From Planctomycetota bacterium (GTDB lineage: Bacteria > Planctomycetota > Planctomycetia > Pirellulales > Pirellulaceae): a stretch of DNA of 45,155 nucleotides. The stretch is from contig JAJDEH010000357.1 in NCBI GenBank assembly GCA_029259935.1, forward strand, positions 1 through 45,155, written 5' to 3'. The number at the start of each line of letters is the position of its first letter. The stretch's first letter is position 1. Position numbers and translations under genes: made by a program. Shown piece by piece: positions 35,889 through 45,009 of the stretch. Below the pieces are notes generated by a model. The model saw only the letters and a program-made list of their open reading frames with translations. It was not told the DNA's origin and made no database searches.

Positions 35889-35912
35889 TGCATACATCGG
35901 TTCGTTAATGCA
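35889..35912. promoter_or_regulatory. Possible LysR-type operator in the divergent gap
   Basis: TGCAT-N14-ATGCA, a spaced inverted repeat 41 bases before the lysR start, in the gap shared with the kinase-TPR gene. LysR proteins often bind such sites. Only ten bases are matched, so this could be chance. Confidence 0.25.
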
Positions 35913-35952
35913 CGCGCTGTCGTGGCCTGGCTAATTGATTTTAAGGAATCGC

Positions 35953-36918
35953 ATGTCGGAAAAAACGCCTACGATCGAAGACTATCGAGGACTCGTTGCT
36001 TTCGCTGACACGGGCAGTGTTACCGCAGGCGCGAAGTTTCTGGGTGTGAAGCAACCCGTGCTGACACGACGGCTCAATTTGTTCAAGGGACGCGACCCGC
36101 TGTTGGTCACCCGGGGCAATCGCATGGATTTGACCGACAAGGGCTTGGCGGTGCTGCCGCTGATTCGCCAATTGGTCCAGCAGTTCGATGAAATCACCGA
36201 CTTCGTGTCCAGCAGACGCAGCCAGCCGCGCGTGTTACGAATCGCGATCGGCGCTTCCGCCTCGCAATTGTTTCTGCCGAGGGCCATTAAGCAACTGACG
36301 GGGCAAAAGAGATTTCAAGGAATCGAAGTGCAAACGCAAATCATTCGCGGCTCGGAACGGATTACCGGCGTGGCGGAAGGACGCTTCGATCTGGCCATCC
36401 TCAGTCACGATCCCCTGCAGATCAACCTCTCGAACAAGCTGTTGGTGATTCGGGAACTGGCACGGCAGACGATGTGCGTCGTTGCCCACAAGGATTCGGA
36501 CGAAGCACAACAACTGCGCCGCATCCTTCGTGGCCAAGCCGTGCCGGTCCATCTGTTGGCCCGCTGGACCATGGTGGGACTGGACGATCAATCCGGACTG
36601 CGTCGCCAACTGGAACGAGCCTTTGTCAGCCGCAACGACGCGCTCAACTTTGGCTCGCAAGCGGGCGGCTGGCTGGGGATGAAAGAGTTTGCCCGGCAAG
36701 GGCTCGGAGTCGGCCTGGTCCCGCTGACGCTGCTTTCCGAAACCGACCTGGAAGATCTTGAGATCCGCCGTTTAGACCCGGGGATCGGAGTCACCTACCA
36801 ATTGATTCACCGCAAAAAACCAGCAGACGAGATCGTCGAGACAATGAAAACGTATTTGCTCGATTCGGCGAAACAACTGAACAAGGAAGTCGAACGCCGC
36901 TGGGATCGCAAGATCTGA
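35953..36918 (+). CDS. LysR-family transcriptional regulator
   Basis: 321 residues from ATG 35953, with AAGGA 5 bases before it (frame opens at 35935). Winged helix at about residues 10-65 (VAFADTGSVTAGAKFLGVKQ then PVLTRRL) and a two-lobed periplasmic-binding-like effector domain (LRIAIGASASQLFLPRAI, GVAEGRFDLAILSHD, KEFARQGLGVGLVPL). Likely controls the divergent kinase-TPR gene and itself on binding a small ligand. The effector cannot be told. Confidence 0.88.
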   Translation: MSEKTPTIEDYRGLVAFADTGSVTAGAKFLGVKQPVLTRRLNLFKGRDPLLVTRGNRMDLTDKGLAVLPLIRQLVQQFDEITDFVSSRRSQPRVLRIAIGASASQLFLPRAIKQLTGQKRFQGIEVQTQIIRGSERITGVAEGRFDLAILSHDPLQINLSNKLLVIRELARQTMCVVAHKDSDEAQQLRRILRGQAVPVHLLARWTMVGLDDQSGLRRQLERAFVSRNDALNFGSQAGGWLGMKEFARQGLGVGLVPLTLLSETDLEDLEIRRLDPGIGVTYQLIHRKKPADEIVETMKTYLLDSAKQLNKEVERRWDRKI

Positions 36919-36955
36919 ATTCGTCCGTTCCGATTCACTGAGTTGCGGCACCAAC

Positions 36956-37657
36956 TCAAGATCGGCCAACCTGGACTCTCGGGATTGCTGGAACCCTGTC
37001 ATTCGCGGAAAGCAGCGTCATTCCCAAGCCGCACGCCATCAGCAGGAAGCTGGGGACAAACAGCCACCACCAGAAGCTGCCCGGTGTGTATTGGCTCAGT
37101 TCGGTGATGCCTCCATCGATGAGTACTTCAAGAGCCGGTTGAAGGAACGAAGCAAGTCCCAGGCCCACGCCGATGGCAAACACCGTGAAGCTGCGGGGTG
37201 TAAAGGAAATGCTGTTCACGGAACGCAGCGTCCAAAATCCCCAAGCAATGAACAGCAGTGAGATCATGGCGGGACAAACCCACGGGCCCAGCCACACCGT
37301 TGGAATCAGAAACAGCACGTCCCACTCCAGCCATGATGTGGGCCAGCCCATCAAGACTTTCAACCAGAAGTAGTAGAACAAGTCCCAAACGCCGAACACG
37401 AAGACGAAGGCGGCAAAGCTACGCGTGCGGGACGAACTCTCCGCCAGCAACGCGACGGTCAGAATCATCATGACCGTTGCCGCTTCGCGACTTAACTCCA
37501 GAATCGCGTCGTACGAATTGAGAAACTGAAGTGGAAAAATTTCCAGTGGGTCGTCGGCATAGTACAGACGGCGCATGTAGACGACAACCGTGGATTCCAG
37601 AAGTGCCATCGCGACGGCATATACGCTTAGTATCGTCAGGGTCCGTTTCGCGTTCAT
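36956..37657 (-). CDS. Integral membrane protein, third gene of the ispH operon
   Basis: 233 residues with about six membrane helices (TILSVYAVAMALLESTVVVY, TVMMILTVALLA, FAAFVFVFGVWDLFYYFWL, DVLFLIPTVWLGPWVCPAM and two more). Conserved-looking charged and aromatic residues lie in the helices (ESTVVVYMRRLYY, GVWDLFYYFWLKVLMGWP). I recall unnamed proteins with this pattern in acidobacteria and planctomycetes, but no function. It starts 20 bases after the radical SAM stop, so it belongs to the same transcript. Confidence 0.7.
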   Translation of the reverse strand: MNAKRTLTILSVYAVAMALLESTVVVYMRRLYYADDPLEIFPLQFLNSYDAILELSREAATVMMILTVALLAESSSRTRSFAAFVFVFGVWDLFYYFWLKVLMGWPTSWLEWDVLFLIPTVWLGPWVCPAMISLLFIAWGFWTLRSVNSISFTPRSFTVFAIGVGLGLASFLQPALEVLIDGGITELSQYTPGSFWWWLFVPSFLLMACGLGMTLLSANDRVPAIPRVQVGRS

Positions 37658-37677
37658 AAGATGGCGGATCTCGTTTC

Positions 37678-39135
37678 TTAAGTGGATGCGGACGCATGGC
37701 TCGTGCTGGTCGGGCGAGCAGATACGTCCACCTCGTTCGGGAAGATGGTTACCCGTGAATCGTGCTGGCTGGGGTGCATTCCTTCGCGCACACGTTCGTT
37801 GATTTCGCGGTATTCTTGTCGTCCTTCGAAGTTGACCGGCTGATTACGACGTAGAGCCTTGATGGCATAAAAGCCGTTCATCGCCATCGACATCAACAAC
37901 GCACCGAATCGGAGCCGAAAAACACCGCGCAGCACTCGCCGGATCGATCGACGTAGAGAAAATGCTTCTTGCCAAAGATCGCGATGCGCCGTCAGCAACT
38001 CGTCAGGCGACATCCGTCTAGGTTGAAAGGCCACGTTGTATCCGTTGTAGAACTCCCAGCCTCGCTCGGGCAAGAGACGGCCTTGGTCTTGGTACCGTTT
38101 GTAGTCGGGCGTTCCACGGAAAGGAGTCAGAATACTGAGAAACGGGACATCGACACCAATGTCATCCAGTCGGCCCGCCATCGCGCGAATACTCTCCGGA
38201 GTGTCTCCGTCCAAACCGGAGATGAATCCAGCCTTGACGCAGATTCCCCGTTTGTGGAGTTCCGAAATCTTCCGCCGGTATTCCCCGACCTTGTTTTGAG
38301 ACTTGCCTGCAAAATCGAGCGACTCGTTCCCAAAGGACTCGATCCCGAAGAAGATCCCGATACATCCGCTGCGCTGCATGAGGTCGAGGAGTGCTGGATC
38401 GTCGGCAATATCCATGCTCGCCTGAGTCAACCACCATCGCTTCATGGGAACCATTCTGGTCAACAATTCTCGTACCCATTTTCGCTTGGCAGTGAGGTTG
38501 TCGTCCCAGAACCACACGATCTTGCGTTGCCACCAGTGGGGAAACTTATCGTAGGCAATGTCCTTGAGCACTGCGTCGACCGGACGTGTGCGGAAACCTG
38601 GATTCAGTGTCGGCACCGTGCAGAACGAGCAAGTGAAGGGGCACCCGCGGGTCGCCTGAATCACGCGAGGCACGAAGAACGACTTTGGCAACAGGTCGTA
38701 GCGCGGCGTTGGCAGATCGTCCAGCGCAATTGCTTGCCCTACGTATCGCGGTCGGAGCGAGCCCGCCTCGGCATCGGCCAGCAAATCCCCCCAAACAGAC
38801 TCGGCCTCACCGATCACCATGCTGTCGAAAAACCTGCTGGCTTCATCTGGTGAGAAGGTCACATGCGGTCCCCCCGCCACGACGGTCTTGCCTCGTTTCC
38901 GAAACTCGGTCGCCAAACGGTACGCCTCTGGCGCGAACCCACTAAAGAACGAAAGGGCGACGAGATCAGCGTCGGTATCCAGATCCGGCTGCTCAACCTG
39001 CTGATGAATCACGCGAACTTCGTGTTTCGCGGGCGTGATAGCGGCCAGATAAATGCCGGTAATCGGCGGCACAAAATTGCTTTCATGTCCGCGTTCGCAC
39101 CGCTGCACATAGACCACAATGATGTCAATCTTCAT
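37678..39135 (-). CDS. B12-binding-domain radical SAM enzyme (HpnP/DUF4070-like)
   Basis: 485 residues. N-terminal cobalamin-binding-like domain (residues 1-130; [28 protein letters not shown]). Radical SAM core with the cluster Cys triad at C165, C169 and C172 in [10 protein letters not shown], then [12 protein letters not shown] and [20 protein letters not shown]-terminal segment ([37 protein letters not shown]) of the type found in hopanoid C2 methylases and relatives. The family does C-methylation or other radical chemistry on unactivated carbons, often of lipids. The ATGA overlap with ispH shows tight coupling, suggesting an isoprenoid or lipid substrate. Not proven to be HpnP. Confidence 0.82.
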   Translation of the reverse strand: MKIDIIVVYVQRCERGHESNFVPPITGIYLAAITPAKHEVRVIHQQVEQPDLDTDADLVALSFFSGFAPEAYRLATEFRKRGKTVVAGGPHVTFSPDEASRFFDSMVIGEAESVWGDLLADAEAGSLRPRYVGQAIALDDLPTPRYDLLPKSFFVPRVIQATRGCPFTCSFCTVPTLNPGFRTRPVDAVLKDIAYDKFPHWWQRKIVWFWDDNLTAKRKWVRELLTRMVPMKRWWLTQASMDIADDPALLDLMQRSGCIGIFFGIESFGNESLDFAGKSQNKVGEYRRKISELHKRGICVKAGFISGLDGDTPESIRAMAGRLDDIGVDVPFLSILTPFRGTPDYKRYQDQGRLLPERGWEFYNGYNVAFQPRRMSPDELLTAHRDLWQEAFSLRRSIRRVLRGVFRLRFGALLMSMAMNGFYAIKALRRNQPVNFEGRQEYREINERVREGMHPSQHDSRVTIFPNEVDVSARPTSTSHASAST

Positions 39136-40007
39136 GGCGTCTGGTCCTTTTCCTCATTCCGGCTCAAGGCAATTTTCTCAAGCGCTTGGTGAACCGCGTC
39201 GATCGTTTCGTCAAGCGTCGAAGTACCGGCGGTTAACCCGACGGTGTTCACGTCATCGAACCATTCCTGCTCCAGTTCCTCCGCACATTCGACATGCACG
39301 GCTGGAGTCAGATGCTCGTGGCAGAGTTGAACCAGTCGACGCGTGTTATTCGAGTTCCGCCCGCCGACAACAACGACGGCGTCCACACGGTGCAGCAGTT
39401 CCAGCATCGCGCGCTGCCGAAGCTTGGTTGGCTGGCAGACCGTATCGATCAGCCGTATGTCGGCCAGCGGATTATGAAGGTGGATATGCGAACAGACGTC
39501 GGCGACGACGTCCGGCGGCGTTGTGGTCTGGCAGACGATTCCCAACCGCCGGCTCTCGTAGCATGTGACCTCGTTGGCGTCGCCAATCACGTCGTAGCTG
39601 TCCAGGTCTTCGACAATTCCCTGCACTTCGATGTGGCCGGATTTGCCAATCAGCAGTACGTGTCGGCCTTCGGCCTGCAGCTCCAGCGCGACTTCGTGGA
39701 CTCGGCGAACTAGCGGGCATGTCGTGTCAATCAACTCCTTGTCTTCAGCTTCCAGCCGCTCGCGTTCCGCGTTGCTAACACCGTGCGCCGTGATCAAGAC
39801 TAGCGGTGTGTTGGCGGCACAGTCGCGATTGTCCTCAGGCAATTGCTGAAACCCCGCCTCGGTCAAACGTCCAGTGACTTGTGGGTTATGGACAAGTTCG
39901 CCGTGAATCGTGACTTCCGCCGGGTCGCGGACCGCATCGGTGATTTGCAATGCGTCCCTGACGCCGAAGCACATCCCCATCTCCTCGGCTCGAATGACCT
40001 TCATCAT
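39132..40007 (-). CDS. ispH: 4-hydroxy-3-methylbut-2-enyl diphosphate reductase
   Basis: 291 residues from ATG 40007 (or 40004, which has the better spacing to GAGGA). The enzyme makes IPP and DMAPP in the last step of the MEP pathway using a [4Fe-4S] cluster. Its three cluster Cys are C13 ([10 protein letters not shown]), C97 ([11 protein letters not shown]) and C191 ([11 protein letters not shown]). Substrate residues are also present: GHIEVQG with the catalytic Glu and [10 protein letters not shown]. Length is normal. First gene of a three-gene operon. The operator at 40028-40044 sits 21 bases before the start. Confidence 0.92.
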   Translation of the reverse strand: MMKVIRAEEMGMCFGVRDALQITDAVRDPAEVTIHGELVHNPQVTGRLTEAGFQQLPEDNRDCAANTPLVLITAHGVSNAERERLEAEDKELIDTTCPLVRRVHEVALELQAEGRHVLLIGKSGHIEVQGIVEDLDSYDVIGDANEVTCYESRRLGIVCQTTTPPDVVADVCSHIHLHNPLADIRLIDTVCQPTKLRQRAMLELLHRVDAVVVVGGRNSNNTRRLVQLCHEHLTPAVHVECAEELEQEWFDDVNTVGLTAGTSTLDETIDAVHQALEKIALSRNEEKDQTP

Positions 40008-40027
40008 CGAATCCTCTTCGCGTAGAC

Positions 40028-40044
40028 ACTTTGCAATGCAAAGT
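40028..40044. promoter_or_regulatory. Operator palindrome upstream of ispH
   Basis: ACTTTGCAATGCAAAGT: 8-bp arms, perfect, around one central base. On the minus strand it falls where the ispH promoter and leader must be, 21 bases before the ATG. Nearly the same site lies upstream of the regulator operon (41121-41137), two differences from it. Likely bound by the winged-helix regulator. Confidence 0.72.
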
Positions 40045-40066
40045 AACAAGGTAAAAAAAAGAGAAA

Positions 40067-40486
40067 CTACGCTGGTGCCCAGCCCCCCGAAAAGTCTTGC
40101 TGCTCAGGTTCCGGCCGCGCTTCTGTCTGAGCATCGCCGACAACCTTCTCCAACACGCTGATGTAATCAGCAAACCGTTGTCGGCCGCTGGCCGTAAGTC
40201 GATACATGGTTTGCGGCCGTGGTCCGGTCGTTCCCTTCCAGATTTCCACCAGTCCCGCATCGCTCAGTACGCCCAAGTGGCGGCTTAGATTTCCATCGGT
40301 CAACGAACAAAGCTGTTTCAGGTCGTTAAACAAGAGCCCGCCGGCATGGGCAGCGAGAGACGCCAAGATGCCTAACCGCGCCTTTTCGTGCATGACGCGG
40401 TCGAGGCCCTCATAGGAAAATCGTCCTTCTCCGCTACTTGGCCGGCCCTCCATTGCCTTGTTCGTCTTCTTTCTCTTACGAGACAT
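40067..40486 (-). CDS. Winged-helix transcriptional regulator
   Basis: 139 residues. The central winged helix (FNDLKQLCSLTDGNLSRHLG, then VLSDAGLVEI and TMYRLTASGRQRFADYI) is of the ArsR/PadR-related HTH_34 type; the N-terminus is basic and the C-terminus acidic and Pro-rich. No metal-binding Cys pair, so a ligand or partner protein is more likely the signal. GGAG lies 7 bases before the ATG, inside the 3' end of the membrane-protein gene, which it overlaps by 11 bases. The pair (membrane protein plus regulator) resembles a membrane-tethered or self-regulated unit. Probably binds the two ACTTTG-N5-CAAAGT sites. Confidence 0.8.
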   Translation of the reverse strand: MSRKRKKTNKAMEGRPSSGEGRFSYEGLDRVMHEKARLGILASLAAHAGGLLFNDLKQLCSLTDGNLSRHLGVLSDAGLVEIWKGTTGPRPQTMYRLTASGRQRFADYISVLEKVVGDAQTEARPEPEQQDFSGGWAPA

Positions 40487-41087
40487 TTGATCGCTCCAGC
40501 GTCCAGTACAGAATCATTCCGGTCAGGATTTGGCCCCCGCCAAAACTAATTCCCATCAGCCACCCAGAAAACGCGTTATCGCCCTGCCCCCACAGCAAAC
40601 ATCCACATCCACACAAAACGTAATACCATCCGACGAAAAAGACTTGCCGAGGTAGCAGCCGGTGCGAGGCGAAAACGCCAAGCCCAAAAACCAGCGACCA
40701 CAAACCCGGCAGCATCCAGGCAACTTGCGGCGCGCCACCATAAATGCAAAGCGTGAGCAGCGTTCCCACCACAACACACGGCAGGAATTGCCCGACCGCC
40801 AGCAGCGTCAATTGTCGCGCCAATCCCGGACCGGCACTCCGCGCCCTCCAGTACAACTCGGCCCCCGCCACGATCAGGCTGACCGCCGCAACACTGAGCC
40901 AAAGGCATAGGTATTGCCCTAACTCGACTTCCGCGGATCCGACCCACTGCGATTGAGACGCCGCGGCCAGCAGCCCTAGAACGCCGGAAAAACCAACCGT
41001 TATCGACCGATAACCACGAAACACCTCGCTTTGCGCCATCTGTTGGCGAATCTCGGAGATTTGCGACAAGGCTTCGCGAAGTTCCAT
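40476..41087 (-). CDS. Membrane protein co-expressed with the winged-helix regulator
   Basis: 203 residues. A cytoplasmic N-terminal helix (LSQISEIRQQMAQSEVF) precedes about six membrane helices, with Gly/Cys-rich segments such as WYYVLCGCGCLLWGQGDNA near the C-terminus. No transporter motif. First gene of a two-gene unit with the regulator; its promoter carries the second operator. It may sense the membrane or a lipid and signal to the regulator, but that is only suggested by pairing. Confidence 0.75.
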   Translation of the reverse strand: MELREALSQISEIRQQMAQSEVFRGYRSITVGFSGVLGLLAAASQSQWVGSAEVELGQYLCLWLSVAAVSLIVAGAELYWRARSAGPGLARQLTLLAVGQFLPCVVVGTLLTLCIYGGAPQVAWMLPGLWSLVFGLGVFASHRLLPRQVFFVGWYYVLCGCGCLLWGQGDNAFSGWLMGISFGGGQILTGMILYWTLERSNVS

Positions 41088-41120
41088 CTTGGGCTGTCTA
41101 CTTCGAACCTGGGATTAGTG

Positions 41121-41137
41121 ACTTTGTATTGCAAAGT
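41121..41137. promoter_or_regulatory. Operator palindrome upstream of the regulator operon
   Basis: ACTTTGTATTGCAAAGT, one mismatch from a perfect palindrome. It lies 34 bases upstream of the membrane-protein ATG (minus strand) between TTCACT and CACTAA, which could be weak -35 and -10 boxes with 17-base spacing. Autoregulation is implied. Confidence 0.72.
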
Positions 41138-41301
41138 AGTGAATTGCCGTGCGGTTGTCAATCCAGTTTTGCTCGCCCCTTTCACGGGTGCCGGCGTTTT
41201 TCGTCGTTTCGGCGCGTCGAACGGAACGGGAGTTGCCTGATGCACGTCGGTCATGAACATGTCATTTTCTCACAAGCAACTGATGGAACCGTGGAACGTA
41301 T

Positions 41302-42480
41302 ATGCTAAGTTATGCGGTCATGATTTCCGGCGATTCTATTCAGCGCGTCCTCATTGTTGGTGCGGGAATTGGAGGATTGACTGCGGCGATCGCTTTAAAG
41401 CGGGCGGGCTTTCAAGTGCAGGTGTTGGAACGTGTCCCGCGGATTCAAGCGGTCGGAGCCGGGATCACTCTGCAGATGAACGCGATGGCGGCCTTGGAAC
41501 GGCTCGACCTGTGCGAACCTATCGTCGCGGCGGGGAATTTGATTACCGAAGGGCGGATTCAATATCGGACGGGGGCGACGTTGTCGACGGTTCCGTTCGG
41601 CGAAATCGGCGCCGAACTGGGGCAGCCTTTTGTTGCGATTCATCGCGGACGACTTCAATCAATCTTGCTGGAGGCACTGGGGAACGAGCATGTAGTGACG
41701 GGAGTTGACGTGAAGCAGATCGAAACGATCGAGGACAAAGTCCGTGTGCCGCTTGCGGACGGAGGCCACGCGGAGGGTGACCTCCTGATCGGAGCCGACG
41801 GGTTGCACTCGTACGTTTACAAACACTTATGGGGCGAACGCTCGATGCGTTACTCCGGCTACTCGGCTTGGCGAGGTCTTTGCAACAATCCTCATGCCTG
41901 GCCGCGGGAAGTTTTTACGGAGACTTGGGGTAACGGCCAACTGTTTGGCTGCGCCGTGATTAACGAAGACACCGCGTATTGGTTTGCCACCAAGCTGACC
42001 GACGCGGGCACTGGCGACGAGGGAGATCCACGACAAGAGATCCTCGATCGATTCGCGGGCTGGCCAGAACCGATTGAACAAGTTATCGCAGCGACGCCAA
42101 AGGAAAATGTGTTTCGCAATGATTTGTACGATCGCCCTCCCCGTTTCCCTTGGGGAAAAGACCGAATCACGCTGCTCGGAGATGCGATTCATCCCATGAC
42201 GCCAAATATGGGCCAAGGGGGATGTCAAGCCGTGGAAGACGCCGTGATCCTGGCCCATTGTTTGTCGCGAGCGCCGACCCCAGTCGAGGGACTGCGCGTC
42301 TACGAGCAGCAGCGGCATCCACGGACGAAGAAGTTTGTGAACCATTCGCGTCTGTTCACCGCCCTGGCCCACGGCCAGTACCTGTGGTCGCGCATCGCAC
42401 GAGCCGCCGTCTTTCCGTGGTTGCCAGCCGGATTTCGCAACCGGCAAATGCGAGAACTGTATCGCTTCAAACTGGATTAG
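41302..42480 (+). CDS. FAD-dependent monooxygenase (group A, salicylate-hydroxylase/zeaxanthin-epoxidase-like)
   Basis: 392 residues (ATG 41320 is an alternative). FAD motifs: GAGIGG at 20-25, DG motif in LIGADGLHSYVY, and GDAIHPMTPNMGQGGCQAVE at about residue 293. These flavin monooxygenases use NAD(P)H to hydroxylate or epoxidise aromatics, polyenes or tetracyclines. There is no signal peptide or membrane helix except a hydrophobic C-terminal stretch (AVFPWLPAGF) that could touch the membrane. Followed by the P450 gene after 220 bases on the same strand. It lies beside the ispH block, so an isoprenoid substrate is possible. Confidence 0.85.
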   Translation: MLSYAVMISGDSIQRVLIVGAGIGGLTAAIALKRAGFQVQVLERVPRIQAVGAGITLQMNAMAALERLDLCEPIVAAGNLITEGRIQYRTGATLSTVPFGEIGAELGQPFVAIHRGRLQSILLEALGNEHVVTGVDVKQIETIEDKVRVPLADGGHAEGDLLIGADGLHSYVYKHLWGERSMRYSGYSAWRGLCNNPHAWPREVFTETWGNGQLFGCAVINEDTAYWFATKLTDAGTGDEGDPRQEILDRFAGWPEPIEQVIAATPKENVFRNDLYDRPPRFPWGKDRITLLGDAIHPMTPNMGQGGCQAVEDAVILAHCLSRAPTPVEGLRVYEQQRHPRTKKFVNHSRLFTALAHGQYLWSRIARAAVFPWLPAGFRNRQMRELYRFKLD

Positions 42481-42700
42481 CTAAATCGCGACCATCTCGG
42501 ACGTCGAAATCTGCCGCGAACGCGTCTCCCCCCATCGCAACGCGCGGTCGTTCCCGCCCTTTGCAGGAGTGGGTCGAGCAGGTTCCATAAAAAATCCAGG
42601 CTGCGGCTGTAACAGCGGCGAAGGCAGGCCTAACAAGAGGGTGAAGCGTGGCAGCAAGGGCTGCCGCGACAAACCGCTCACACTTGCCAGGAGTCATGTC

Positions 42701-43993
42701 ATGGATACGCCACAAGTCGATTTCGCCGCTCCCGAGTTCAAAGAAAATCCCCTTCCCATTCTGGCCGAGTTGCGCAACTCAGGTTCGCTCGTACAGATGA
42801 ACGTGCCCAGTTTGGGCGCTGGCTGGGTGGCCACGACCTACGAAGCTGTCAATCATGTCCTGCGTGACCAGAAGTCTTTTGTCATGGATCCGAAACATGT
42901 TGGCAAGAAGAGCGTTCCTGGCGTCCCCCGCTGGCTACCACGATTCGCACGCGTTTTCACCAACCATATGCTGAATCGAGACGGATCGGATCATCGCCGA
43001 TTGCGTAGTCTTGTCGAGTTGGCGTTTCGTCGCCACAGCGTCGATCAAATGCGAGATCGCCTGGAGGCACTGGTGTCCGATCTTTTAGATCGCATGGCGG
43101 AAAAAGCAGACGCCGCTGGAAATGTCGACCTCATGGAGGAATTTGCCCGCCCTTTTCCACTCACCGTGATTTGCGAGATGCTCGGCCTGCCGCTCGAGGA
43201 CCGCCCCAAATTCGTCCGCTGGGCAGAAACGCTGATCACGGCCAGGACGCCGCTGAAACTGCTTTTGGCGGTACCGACCTTCTTCAAGCTCAATCGCTAC
43301 TTCCGCAAACAGTTCCGACTCTGTCGCGAACAACCTCGCGAAGGACTAATCTCGGCACTCGTTGAAGCGGAAGAATCCGGTGATCGGCTGAATGAGGATG
43401 AACTCACCGCGATGGCGTTCCTGCTGCTGATCGCGGGTCACGAAACGACCGTCCATTTGATCAGTACGATGTTGCTCACGCTATTGAAGCATCCCGCGGA
43501 AAAAGCGGAATTAATGGCGGATTGGAGCAAGGCGGGAACCGCGGTCGACGAGAGCCTACGGTTCAACACACCGCTGCAGTTCGCCAGGGCCCGCTATGTC
43601 AGGCAAGATATGGAGTTCCACGGCAAGCAACTGAAGCGAGGTGAGATTGTGCTGCCTTGTCTCGCGGCAGCGAACAGCGATCCCGCCGAGTTCAAGGATC
43701 CGCAGCGGTACGACATCAGCCGCTTCCCCAACCATCACTTGGCCTTGGGCGCGGGAGTGCATGTGTGCCTGGGAATGAAACTGACCCGTGTGGAAACATC
43801 GATCGCGATGGAGGGTCTCTTGACGCGGTTCCCCAACTTGAAATTATCCGTCCCCGAAAGCGAAATTCCTTGGGGAGAAGCGCTCGGATTTCGCGGCGTC
43901 AAGTCGCTGCCCGTAAGCCTTGGCATCGACAAATGCCAACCCCAGGAGACGGCCGCGAACTTATCGGAGTCGTCGATGAGCTGTGCTTGCTAG
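42701..43993 (+). CDS. Cytochrome P450
   Basis: 430 residues from ATG 42701, AGGAG 7 bases upstream (the frame opens at 42569). I-helix AGHETT (245-250), ExxR E284-R287 in DESLRF, and heme Cys356 in LGAGVHVCLG. The usual Phe seven residues before the Cys is Leu. DHRRLRSLVELAF is the C-helix. No signal peptide or membrane anchor, so a soluble bacterial P450 needing a ferredoxin partner from elsewhere. Hydroxylates an unknown substrate; co-location with the FAD monooxygenase suggests a shared pathway. Confidence 0.9.
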   Translation: MDTPQVDFAAPEFKENPLPILAELRNSGSLVQMNVPSLGAGWVATTYEAVNHVLRDQKSFVMDPKHVGKKSVPGVPRWLPRFARVFTNHMLNRDGSDHRRLRSLVELAFRRHSVDQMRDRLEALVSDLLDRMAEKADAAGNVDLMEEFARPFPLTVICEMLGLPLEDRPKFVRWAETLITARTPLKLLLAVPTFFKLNRYFRKQFRLCREQPREGLISALVEAEESGDRLNEDELTAMAFLLLIAGHETTVHLISTMLLTLLKHPAEKAELMADWSKAGTAVDESLRFNTPLQFARARYVRQDMEFHGKQLKRGEIVLPCLAAANSDPAEFKDPQRYDISRFPNHHLALGAGVHVCLGMKLTRVETSIAMEGLLTRFPNLKLSVPESEIPWGEALGFRGVKSLPVSLGIDKCQPQETAANLSESSMSCAC

Positions 43994-44023
43994 TTATGAC
44001 TAGACATTCGGAGTTGGCGCGAG

Positions 44024-44058
44024 AAGCCCGCCTGATCCCGACAGGGCGGGCTTTCTTG
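44024..44058. terminator. Intrinsic terminator between P450 and the ECF sigma gene
   Basis: AAGCCCGCC (44024-44032) pairs with GGCGGGCTT (44045-44053), loop of 12, followed on the plus strand by TTTCTTGATT. It ends the P450 transcript and may also serve the convergent sigma-factor gene. Confidence 0.75.
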
Positions 44059-44091
44059 ATTCTACCTTTGGGGCGGCTCGAACGAAGAAAC

Positions 44092-44832
44092 CTACTTGTC
44101 GTCAAGTCGCTCCAGCGCCGGACGGCAGTATTCCAATAACTCCAGTTCGATAAGCTCGGACTCGATGCTGTCGCGGTTAGGCTGATCAAGTGTATCGGCG
44201 ACTTCTTCAAACAGCAGGCGGGCGAATTCGTCCCGCGCGCGATGCAGGATGACTCGCAAGTTGGCCGACGTGATAGGCTTGCCAAGCTGCGTTGTCACCC
44301 GTTCCGCCAATTCCGTGGAACTCAGTTGCGGGCCATCGACGCGAGCCCGCATGACCGTGAACAGCGGGCGGCCCGATGTCTTTTCCAAATCGGCTAGCGA
44401 ATTCCAGGCACGCTTCAGCAATTCGTCGCACCACATTTGCCGGAATTGCTCGTCGCTTTCCGATTCGTCAACCACGGCCGGTTCGGGAATTTCCTGACCC
44501 AGTTGAGGCGTCGTCTTCCGCTTTTTCCGTCGGTGGTGTTCCACAATCAGGCGATAAAGAATCGTCTTCAGGAAGCTGCGAAAGCGACCCCGCTCGGGAT
44601 CCGCCGTGTGATAGTCTCCTTGCACGAACCGCAAAGCAAACTCTTGATAGGCATCTTCCGCCGCGGTTTGATCGCGAAAGGCCCCCAGCAAATAGCGAAA
44701 AATCGCTCCTCCATAGCGGTCGATCAAGTCTTGTTGAGCGGCTTTCGCTTCAACCGATTGATCAGAATGGGCACGCCGAACGATGGACCAACGAGTGTGA
44801 ATCTGGCTGAGATGGTCGTCGCCGCCCGCCAT
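44092..44832 (-). CDS. ECF-type RNA polymerase sigma factor (planctomycete group)
   Basis: 246 residues. Sigma-2 region: LIDRYGGAIFRYLLGAF, DQTAAEDAYQEFALRFV and FRSFLKTILYRLIVEHHRR; sigma-4 region near the C-terminus: TSANLRVILHRARDEFARLL. The longer linker and C-terminal extension (EYCRPALERLDD) are usual for the planctomycete sigma factors that sit beside Ser/Thr kinases. Regulation probably involves phosphorylation by the divergent kinase instead of an anti-sigma factor. Divergent from that gene by 177 bases. Confidence 0.85.
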   Translation of the reverse strand: MAGGDDHLSQIHTRWSIVRRAHSDQSVEAKAAQQDLIDRYGGAIFRYLLGAFRDQTAAEDAYQEFALRFVQGDYHTADPERGRFRSFLKTILYRLIVEHHRRKKRKTTPQLGQEIPEPAVVDESESDEQFRQMWCDELLKRAWNSLADLEKTSGRPLFTVMRARVDGPQLSSTELAERVTTQLGKPITSANLRVILHRARDEFARLLFEEVADTLDQPNRDSIESELIELELLEYCRPALERLDDK

Positions 44833-45009
44833 GGCTTTCCCTTTTTCGCGGTAAGAACTCCCCTTCTCAGGAAGGAGACTGAATCGAACAGCCTACCAAA
44901 CGCTTGACTCGCGTACAATTTGAATGCGGATGGCTGGCTTCTCGAAACGGTGGCCCCTCTTTAGGATAGACGGCATCTTCGCCTCGGCGCTCTGAAAGAT
45001 TCATCGGAA

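Noticed and set aside
37678..40007. Hopanoid C2-methylase (hpnP) locus
   Set aside because: The radical SAM family fits, but no squalene-hopene cyclase or other hpn gene is in the window, so the specific name is not supported.
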